NCBI RefSeq assembly: GCF_002258315.1
Contig: NZ_NOYD01000001.1
Span: 124,001-188,000, forward strand
Reading direction: 5' to 3'
Length of the DNA: 64,000 nt
From: Rhodococcus sp. 06-462-5
GTDB lineage: Bacteria; Actinomycetota; Actinomycetes; Mycobacteriales; Mycobacteriaceae
The position numbers and the translations under genes are program-made. A model generated the notes under the pieces. It saw only the letters and a list, made by a program, of their open reading frames with translations, did not search any database and was not told the DNA's origin. This document shows positions 54,755 to 61,117 of this stretch, piece by piece (the first letter of the stretch is position 1; each line of letters begins with the position of its first letter).

Positions 54755-55831
54755 ATGAGTTCGACACGCAAGGGTGGTCTGGGTCGCGGCCTGGCCTCAC
54801 TCATCCCCACCGGACCTGATGCCGGACCACGCCTCGGCAACGCTGCGGCAGACGTGATCATCGGTGCGGATCGCAACGCCAAGGACCGTCCCGATACGTC
54901 CACCAAGCCGAAGCGAACCGCACCCGCAGACGATCTCACCGAGACAGCCACGGCGCCCACTCCGACACCGCCGGTGCTCAGTGGAGACGACCTATCCCCC
55001 GTCGGTGCCGTCTATCGCGAGATCGCACCGGACCGAATCGAAGCCAATCCGAAGCAGCCGAGGCACGTCTTCGACGACGAATCGTTGGCCGAACTGGTTC
55101 ACTCGATTCGTGAATTCGGGCTCATGCAGCCCATCGTGGTCCGTCTCGTATCGGGTTCCGCTGCCGCCGGTGACGCAAAATATCAGCTCGTCATGGGTGA
55201 GCGTCGGTGGCGTGCAAGCCAGGAAGCCGGCCTCGAGTCGATCCCCGCAATCGTTCGGGAGACCGCGGACGATGCGATGTTGCGCGATGCTTTGCTCGAG
55301 AACATCCACCGGGTACAGCTCAATCCGCTCGAAGAAGCGGCCGCGTACCAACAATTGCTCGAGGAATTCGACGTCACGCACGAGGAACTGGCTGCGAAAA
55401 TCGGTCGGTCACGTCCGGTCGTCACCAACATGATTCGTTTGTTGAAGCTCCCGATTCCCGTGCAGCGACGAGTGGCGGCCGGAGTTCTGTCGGCCGGACA
55501 CGCCCGTGCCTTGCTGTCGCTCGACGCTGGGTCGGATGCGCAGGAGTCGTTGGCGGCTCGAATCGTCGCCGAAGGTCTCTCCGTTCGCGCGACCGAAGAG
55601 GCCGTCACCCTCGCCAATCGGGAGGACGGAAAGAGCCCGGAACCGGCACCTCGGCGCAAGCCGATTCAGATGCCGGGCCTCCAGGACGTCGCCGATCGCC
55701 TCTCGGATTCGTTCGATACACGGGTGACGGTCAGTCTCGGCAAGCGGAAAGGCAAGATCGTGGTCGAATTCGGCTCGGTCGATGACCTTCAGAGGATTGT
55801 CGAGATGATGGAAGCGCAGAAGAAAAAGTAG
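54755..55831 (+). CDS. parB: Chromosome partitioning protein ParB
   Basis: 358 residues. The N-terminus [18 protein letters not shown] holds the ParA-stimulating arginine region. The CTP-binding ParB domain (about 85-190) has [34 protein letters not shown] and [14 protein letters not shown]. An HTH (about 195-255; [22 protein letters not shown]) reads parS, and the C-terminal dimer domain ends [11 protein letters not shown]. It loads at parS, spreads and recruits condensin. It starts 4 bases after parA. Confidence 0.97.
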   Translation: MSSTRKGGLGRGLASLIPTGPDAGPRLGNAAADVIIGADRNAKDRPDTSTKPKRTAPADDLTETATAPTPTPPVLSGDDLSPVGAVYREIAPDRIEANPKQPRHVFDDESLAELVHSIREFGLMQPIVVRLVSGSAAAGDAKYQLVMGERRWRASQEAGLESIPAIVRETADDAMLRDALLENIHRVQLNPLEEAAAYQQLLEEFDVTHEELAAKIGRSRPVVTNMIRLLKLPIPVQRRVAAGVLSAGHARALLSLDAGSDAQESLAARIVAEGLSVRATEEAVTLANREDGKSPEPAPRRKPIQMPGLQDVADRLSDSFDTRVTVSLGKRKGKIVVEFGSVDDLQRIVEMMEAQKKK

Positions 55832-55839
55832 CGGCGAAT

Positions 55840-55906
55840 TTTCAGGACCAGTCATACGCGGTCGAAACGTCACTGTGACGTAGCTCGGTCGAAGACGGTC
55901 CTGAAA
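55840..55906. terminator. Structured region after parB
   Basis: Perfect arms TTTCAGGACC (55840-55849) and GGTCCTGAAA (55897-55906) enclose the palindrome ACGTCACTGTGACGT (55867-55881). It begins 9 bases after the parB stop. It may end parAB transcription; the inner palindrome could also be a protein site. Confidence 0.55.
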
Positions 55907-55986
55907 GTTCGCAATTTGCTCGAAAAGTATTGTTATACAACACATTTGAAAGATTCGCTCGGCTCGACAGGTCAGGTTGTCGGATC

Positions 55987-56045
55987 GCAGGAGTGGAGCC
56001 TGCGGAACGACCGGAGGGTGCAGGAGTGGAGCCTGCGGAACGACC
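55987..56045. repeat. 26-bp tandem direct repeat after parB
   Basis: Two exact copies (55987-56012 and 56020-56045), each opening GCAGGAGTGGAGCCTGCGG, with a 33-base period. Each contains a small internal inverted repeat (GCAGG/CCTGC). The surrounding 55907-56118 has no gene. Confidence 0.85.
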
Positions 56046-56118
56046 CGTGTGACATCCTTGTCGAGGAGCGGATCGGGAATTCTCGCGTAGAACGAGTGCA
56101 CGAAGGCTGAGGTAAGCG

Positions 56119-56799
56119 GTGTCGGCGATGGTGACCGGAGTGACGCTCGGTTCGTTCGAGCATTTGCCGACGCATTCGCGGCGGTGCAGCTTCTGGGTAC
56201 TCGATCCCGCGTCGGAGAGTTCCTCGGTCGATCTCGAATTCGAGAACGAAGTATGGCTGTCGACCATCATGCTCGAGTGGGGATCGTGTGGGCAGTTGCT
56301 GTCCGTGGACGGTAGGACGATCGGCTGTGCGCTCTACTGCCCACCCCGAGCAGTTCCGCGTGCGGGTACGTTTCCGACGTCGCCCGTCAGCCATGATGCA
56401 GTTCTGCTGACCCAACTCCGGATCGATTCGCCCGACGACGCCGATATGCATTCGGCCACGTTGATCCAGGCGGTCGTGGGCGATCTCGTCAATCGTGGAG
56501 TTCGCGCTCTGGAGGCGTTCGGCATTCGGCGTAATGCCGACGATGCTGCGCCGGTGGTTCCCAACGCCACGGCACAACTGACGTGCTCGGCGTCGACGTG
56601 CATGATCGAAGCGGATTTTCTCGAGAAGGTGGGGTTCGAGGTCGTTGCGCCCCACCACAGATTCCCGAGACTACGGCTCGAGCTCGACCGCGATCACGGG
56701 TGGAAGCAGGACGTCGAATCTGCACTAGAGCAGCTACTGATCGCGGCCAGCATCTCCGTTGTCGACATCGAGCAGAAGTCGACCGTCGGGGCGCGCTGA
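56119..56799 (+). CDS. GNAT-like protein, Rv3916c counterpart
   Basis: 226 residues. The region about 45-190 has the length and pattern of an acetyltransferase fold (LSTIMLEWGSCGQLLSVDGRTIGCALYCPP, LLTQLRIDS, LIQAVVGDLVNRGVRALEAFGI, FLEKVGFEVVAPHHRFPRLRLEL), but the classical acetyl-CoA loop is not clear. It lies in the conserved spot between parB and cwlM. GTG 56119 has GAGG at 6 bases. Function unknown. Confidence 0.75.
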   Translation: MSAMVTGVTLGSFEHLPTHSRRCSFWVLDPASESSSVDLEFENEVWLSTIMLEWGSCGQLLSVDGRTIGCALYCPPRAVPRAGTFPTSPVSHDAVLLTQLRIDSPDDADMHSATLIQAVVGDLVNRGVRALEAFGIRRNADDAAPVVPNATAQLTCSASTCMIEADFLEKVGFEVVAPHHRFPRLRLELDRDHGWKQDVESALEQLLIAASISVVDIEQKSTVGAR

Positions 56800-56833
56800 G
56801 CACGCACCGATCGACGCGTTCACGCGCGATCGG

Positions 56834-58027
56834 TCAGGGGCGATCGGAGGCAGCGAGTTCCTCGGCGAGCAACTCGGCGAAGGTGAACGTTCCGGTCGGC
56901 TGATCGTCTTGACCGAGTAGGTACAGACGCTTGACGGCGATCAGAATCGCTTCGGCGATGATGTCGCGGAACCGCGGGTCGCTGAGGACTTCGACGTCGG
57001 ATTCGTTGGTGAGGTAGCCGAGGTCGATCTGGATGGTCGGCATGTTGGTCAGGCGCAACAGGTCCCACGTGCGGCCATGGCTGCGGCAGTCCAGAAGCGG
57101 TGTGCGAGCGACGATTTCACGCTGCACGTAGCTGGTCAGTACCTGACCGATCATCGAGGTGGATCCGTGCGAGTTTCCGAAGTGGAAGCTTGCGACACCG
57201 TTGGCCACGGGGCTGGTGCTCGATGCGCAACGCAACGAGATCATCAGATCGGCACCCCAGGCATTGGCGGTCTCGGCGCGGTCGGCAACCGAAGGATTGG
57301 TTCCGCGTGCACGGGACAGGAACGTCTCCATGCCGGTCGCGGCCATGCGGCCCTCGAGCCGACTGGCCAGATCCCACAGAATCTCGGACTCGGAGACCCG
57401 GCCGAAAGCTCCGTCGACGATGCGTCCGGTGTCTGCCCCACCGAGATCGGGGTCGATGACGATGCGCTTACCGGTCAACTGCGGTCCGGACTTACGAACG
57501 AGTTCTTCCTCGCTCATGGCGTGAGGCGATCCACCGGTGACGCGAGTTCCCAGGAGGTCGAGCGAGCGCAGAGTCGCCGGCCCACAGATGCCGTCCGGGG
57601 AGAGTCCGATCTCGCGCTGGAACGAGGAGAGACCCTCGTGTGTGCGGGGACCGAAGTAGCCGTCGACGCGTTCGCTGTAGAAGCCGAGATCCTGGAGTCT
57701 CGTTTGCAACGAGGCGACGTCGTCGCCGTACAGCGGAGCGGACAGCTGGTAGATGAGGGTTCGAGCGCCGAGGCGGTACGACGCTTCTTTCAACGCCCGA
57801 TACGTGGCCGGGCCGACCACACCGTCGACCAGCAGGCCGCGGTGTTGTTGGAAGGCGCGGACGGCACCTCCGAGGGCACCGTCGAACACGGAACCGGGAG
57901 CCGTCCAGTGGCCGTCGGCCATCGGACCCGGGGGAACGACCGCTTCGTGAAGAAAGCCGAGTGCCGACAGAGTGCCGCGGACCTCGGCGACGGCGGGTCC
58001 GGAATCGCCGTGACTGAGTTCCTGCAT
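56834..58027 (-). CDS. cwlM: CwlM, amidase-like regulator of peptidoglycan synthesis
   Basis: 397 residues without a signal peptide. Two peptidoglycan-binding-type modules (about 8-80 and 95-155; AFQQHRGLLVDGVVGPAT, SFQREIGLSPDGICGPAT) precede an amidase_3 fold (about 187-370). The usual metal and catalytic residues are mostly changed: DPDLGG instead of GHGG, SLR instead of SIH, and IDLGYLTN instead of VExGF. In mycobacteria phosphorylated CwlM stimulates MurA. The C-terminal TGTFTFAELLAEEL tail (Thr 378, 380, 382) resembles the PknB-phosphorylated tail. It is followed, on its own strand, by no close gene. Confidence 0.93.
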   Translation of the reverse strand: MQELSHGDSGPAVAEVRGTLSALGFLHEAVVPPGPMADGHWTAPGSVFDGALGGAVRAFQQHRGLLVDGVVGPATYRALKEASYRLGARTLIYQLSAPLYGDDVASLQTRLQDLGFYSERVDGYFGPRTHEGLSSFQREIGLSPDGICGPATLRSLDLLGTRVTGGSPHAMSEEELVRKSGPQLTGKRIVIDPDLGGADTGRIVDGAFGRVSESEILWDLASRLEGRMAATGMETFLSRARGTNPSVADRAETANAWGADLMISLRCASSTSPVANGVASFHFGNSHGSTSMIGQVLTSYVQREIVARTPLLDCRSHGRTWDLLRLTNMPTIQIDLGYLTNESDVEVLSDPRFRDIIAEAILIAVKRLYLLGQDDQPTGTFTFAELLAEELAASDRP

Positions 58028-58163
58028 CCTCGACAAAGCCTCTCGATCGTTCCGACGGCACTCACACCTTGCGGCTGATGTGCCGATGCCGAAGCATCGG
58101 CACATCAGATGATTGTCGCAGAAAGACTGGCTTCCGCTGCAATCCACACTGTGTGCAGGTGAG

Positions 58164-58496
58164 TCAGATAACGCCTTCGAGGTCCTTGAGCAGCGCGGCC
58201 TTGCCCTTTGCGCCGACAATTTGCTTGACCGGCTTGCCGCCCTGGAAGAGGATCAGCGTCGGAATCGACATGACCTTGAAGTCGCGAGCGGCCTGCGGGT
58301 TGGCGTCGATGTCCAGCTTGGCGATGGTGAGCTTGTCCTTGTGCTCGGCCGCGATCTCCTCGAGAACCGGGGCGACCATCTTGCATGGGCCGCACCAGGT
58401 GGCCCAGAAGTCGACCAGGACGGGCTTCTCACTGGTCAGAACATCGTCGACGAACGACGCGTCGGTGATGGTGACAGTGCTTTTGTCGTCGGACAT
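58164..58496 (-). CDS. trxA: Thioredoxin
   Basis: 110 residues with the active site WCGPCKM in VLVDFWATWCGPCKMVAPVL and cis-Pro in MSIPTLILFQGG. It reduces protein disulfides using electrons from the upstream trxB product. It lies 35 bases after trxB, so the two form an operon. Corresponds to trxC of M. tuberculosis. Confidence 0.97.
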   Translation of the reverse strand: MSDDKSTVTITDASFVDDVLTSEKPVLVDFWATWCGPCKMVAPVLEEIAAEHKDKLTIAKLDIDANPQAARDFKVMSIPTLILFQGGKPVKQIVGAKGKAALLKDLEGVI

Positions 58497-58531
58497 TTTC
58501 TATCTCCTCGATGTTGAAAGCTCGGTGCCTG

Positions 58532-59521
58532 TCAGGCGTTGACGGCGTCGACCGGTTGGTCGGCGTGTTCGAGCGTGTTGGTGGTGATGTCGCCCTGCTC
58601 GGCCAGCCAACGCTCGGCGTCGATCGACGCCGTGCAGCCCGTACCCGCAGCGGTGATGGCCTGCTGGTACACGTGGTCGACGAGGTCTCCGGCCGCGAAC
58701 ACGCCCTCGACGGATGTGGCCGAAGTGGGTGACGCGACCTTGACGTAGCCGCCGTCGTCGAGCTCGATCTGGCCCTTGACCAGTTCGTTGCGGGGATCGT
58801 GACCGATCGCCACGAACATTCCGGTCACGTCCAGGGTCGTCTTCTCGCCGGTCTCGGCGTGCTCGAGCGACAGTCCGGTGACGCTGGTGTCGCCGAGGAC
58901 CTCGAGCACCTTGGTGTCGGTGAGGAAGCGAATCTTGTCGTTGTTCTTGGCGCGCTCGAGCATGATTCGCGACGCACGGAACTCGCTGCGGCGGTGCACG
59001 ATGGTGACACTGCGTGCGAAGCGAGTGAGGAAGGTCGCTTCCTCCATGGCCGAGTCGCCACCACCGATGACGGCGATGTCCTGATCGCGGAAGAAGAACC
59101 CGTCACAGGTGGCGCAGGCGCTGACACCGCGTCCGAGCAACTTCTCCTCACCCGGGATGGACAGGTAGCGAGCCGCTGCGCCCATGGCGAGGATGATCGC
59201 GCGAGCCCGGTAGGTCTCGCCGCCGGCAGAGACGGTCTTGATCGGGCCCGTCAGGTCGAGCTCCTCGACGTCCTCGGTTCGGATGTCGGCACCGAATCGC
59301 TGCGCTTGCTCGCGCATCTGCTCCATCAGATCGGGGCCCATGATGCCCTCACGGAACCCGGGGAAATTCTCGACCTCGGTCGTGGTCATCAGCGCACCGC
59401 CGAACTGCGTTCCCTCGAACAGGATCGGTTCCAGTTCCGCCCGTGCGGCGTAGACACCGGCGGTGTAACCGGCCGGTCCCGAGCCGACGATGATGAGATC
59501 GTGAACCTTGGGGGTACTCAA
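58532..59521 (-). CDS. trxB: Thioredoxin reductase
   Basis: 329 residues. The FAD motif is [20 protein letters not shown], the redox pair is CATC in [15 protein letters not shown], the NADPH motif is [14 protein letters not shown], and [16 protein letters not shown] closes the FAD site. It passes electrons from NADPH to thioredoxin. TTG 59521 is chosen because GGAAGG lies six bases upstream; an ATG at 59539 has no ribosome binding site. TTG starts are rare, so this should be checked. Confidence 0.95.
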   Translation of the reverse strand: MSTPKVHDLIIVGSGPAGYTAGVYAARAELEPILFEGTQFGGALMTTTEVENFPGFREGIMGPDLMEQMREQAQRFGADIRTEDVEELDLTGPIKTVSAGGETYRARAIILAMGAAARYLSIPGEEKLLGRGVSACATCDGFFFRDQDIAVIGGGDSAMEEATFLTRFARSVTIVHRRSEFRASRIMLERAKNNDKIRFLTDTKVLEVLGDTSVTGLSLEHAETGEKTTLDVTGMFVAIGHDPRNELVKGQIELDDGGYVKVASPTSATSVEGVFAAGDLVDHVYQQAITAAGTGCTASIDAERWLAEQGDITTNTLEHADQPVDAVNA

Positions 59522-59647
59522 TGCAGACCTTCCGATCATGTGCGGCGTGTACGTATCGTCGACAACCGAGTGCTCAGCGCACACGCCGGTCGACATACAT
59601 CTGGTCAACACCACCCTAGAGGGAGTTGTTCCCCGCTGAGAGATCTG

Positions 59648-60376
59648 TCAGCCGATATCGCGACGCGTCAGTACGTCGGGGTTGGTGGTGCCGCAGTCGT
59701 TGCCCACCGCGAGGGCGATGAACTGTGAGGGCTGTGCACCGGCGAGGACGAGCAGGGTTCCGTCTCGGCCGTCGACGCGCACTCGACTGGATCCGAGCAC
59801 CGTGGTGGCCGGATCCACATCGTTGGATTGCAGACAGGCAGCGAGGTCGGCCGGGTCGGCCAGTGCTCCCGGGTCGCGCTTGCCGATGATGCTGAACGCG
59901 AAACCGGAATCGAGGTCGGCCGAATCGAGCACCAGAGACGAATCCGGAGCCTGCGACGGGTCGGCAGCGATCGATTCGGGTTCGTTCGGGGTGTACAGGA
60001 CTGCCGCGACGGCAACCGATCCGGCCGCCAGAAGTGCTGCGGCAGCAGCGGTTCCGAGGACGACGCGTCGTCCTCGCGGACGGAGTGGAACGACCACTCC
60101 TGCCGTGGAGGCCGATTGCTCGACCGTGTGGATCGTCCGTTCGATCTGCCGGGCGACGTCGGGCGGGATCGACAACGTCCCGGTGGGGTCCTCGCCCATC
60201 TCGTGCAGTCGAGCCGAGACGGCGTCGAGACCGGCGAGGATCCGCATCGAATCCTCGTCGAGACGAACCAGTGGCCAGAGTCGTCTACTGACGTCCTCGG
60301 GGAGTGCATCCGCATGCAGATCGGCGAGCAGTTCCGGCGAGAACGGGGCTTGTAGAGCGTCGGTGCTCGACGGCAC
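59648..60376 (-). CDS. Anti-sigma-M factor, Rv3912 counterpart
   Basis: 242 residues. A cytoplasmic N-terminal part (about 1-95; SPELLADLHADALPEDVSRRLWPLV) resembles an anti-sigma domain without a zinc motif. One membrane helix (about 105-127, VVLGTAAAAALLAAGSVAVAAV) leads to an outer domain of about 110 residues. Position directly after sigM fits the membrane anti-sigma RsmA. GTG 60376 has AGGAAC just upstream. It should hold SigM inactive until a surface signal arrives. Confidence 0.8.
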   Translation of the reverse strand: MPSSTDALQAPFSPELLADLHADALPEDVSRRLWPLVRLDEDSMRILAGLDAVSARLHEMGEDPTGTLSIPPDVARQIERTIHTVEQSASTAGVVVPLRPRGRRVVLGTAAAAALLAAGSVAVAAVLYTPNEPESIAADPSQAPDSSLVLDSADLDSGFAFSIIGKRDPGALADPADLAACLQSNDVDPATTVLGSSRVRVDGRDGTLLVLAGAQPSQFIALAVGNDCGTTNPDVLTRRDIG

Positions 60377-60435
60377 GTTCCTGCCTCCCTTCGCCGAGTC
60401 TGCTTTCCCTCTCACAGGAGTTAGACGCGAGAGGG

Positions 60436-61017
60436 TCAGATTCGGTTCCCCGCATCTTTCAGGTAAGCGAGTTGCGTCGAGAGCTTGAGCCGACCGCGGG
60501 CGCATCGACTCTTGACGGTACCGGTGGGAACATCGAGCAATACGGCAGCGTCGGCCACCGAGTAGCCCTCCATGTCCACGATGACGACGGCTGCGCGTTG
60601 GTCGGGTGGCAACGTCATCAGAGCTTGCCGAACGAGAATGCTCGTCTCCGTCTCGGAGATCCGGTCCCTGGACGAAACGGGCTCGTGACTTTCGTTCTCG
60701 CTCAACGGAACCGACGGCCGTGCCTTATTCCGCCGGATGCGGTCGAGGCAAGCATTGACGACGATCTTGTGCAACCAACTTCGGACTGCGGCGTCGGCGC
60801 GAAACGACCCGGCCGTGCGGTGGGCGGAGAGCAGCGCCTCCTGCAGAGCATCGGAGGCGTCCTCGGGCGTGTAGCTGGTGCGTCGAGCCGTCAGCCACAG
60901 ATGTTCGTGGTGTCGGTAGATGAGCGTGGCGAAGGCGTTCGGCTCCCCGGCCGCATGGGCAGCGAGAAGCTCCGCATCCGTGCGCTCCCCTGGCGCCGAA
61001 TCGAAACGTTCGGTCAT
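60436..61017 (-). CDS. sigM: ECF RNA polymerase sigma factor SigM
   Basis: 193 residues. Region 2 (about 25-95) has AFATLIYRHHEHLWLTARR, DASDALQEALLSAHR and SFRADAAVRSWLHKIVVNACLDRIRR. Region 4 (about 125-180) has LPPDQRAAVVIVDMEGYSVADAA and DVPTGTVKSRCARGRLKL. It directs RNA polymerase to stress promoters; in M. tuberculosis SigM controls some ESX and lipid genes. The ATG's Shine-Dalgarno sequence lies inside a hairpin at 61026-61059. The anti-sigma gene follows after 59 bases. Confidence 0.95.
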   Translation of the reverse strand: MTERFDSAPGERTDAELLAAHAAGEPNAFATLIYRHHEHLWLTARRTSYTPEDASDALQEALLSAHRTAGSFRADAAVRSWLHKIVVNACLDRIRRNKARPSVPLSENESHEPVSSRDRISETETSILVRQALMTLPPDQRAAVVIVDMEGYSVADAAVLLDVPTGTVKSRCARGRLKLSTQLAYLKDAGNRI

Positions 61018-61025
61018 ACGAAAAC

Positions 61026-61059
61026 GGCTCCCCCCCGTGTTAACGCATTGGGGGGAGCC
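61026..61059 (-). promoter_or_regulatory. Hairpin covering the sigM ribosome binding site
   Basis: Perfect 10-bp arms GGCTCCCCCC (61026-61035) and its complement (61050-61059) with a 14-base loop. On the minus strand the downstream arm carries the GGGGGAG that should serve as sigM ribosome binding site, followed by GTTTTCGT and ATG. It could be a translational switch, or the murJ terminator (hairpin plus TTTT). Confidence 0.6.
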
Positions 61060-61117
61060 TAAGCCATCGAGACCGCGAAGTACGAAACAAGCCGGTTTTG
61101 GTTACCGAATGCCCGAT

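Noticed and set aside
55409-56101. 230-codon minus-strand frame over the end of parB
   Set aside because: Mostly antisense to parB; the VPQAPLL repeats in it are just the 26-bp DNA repeat read in frame.
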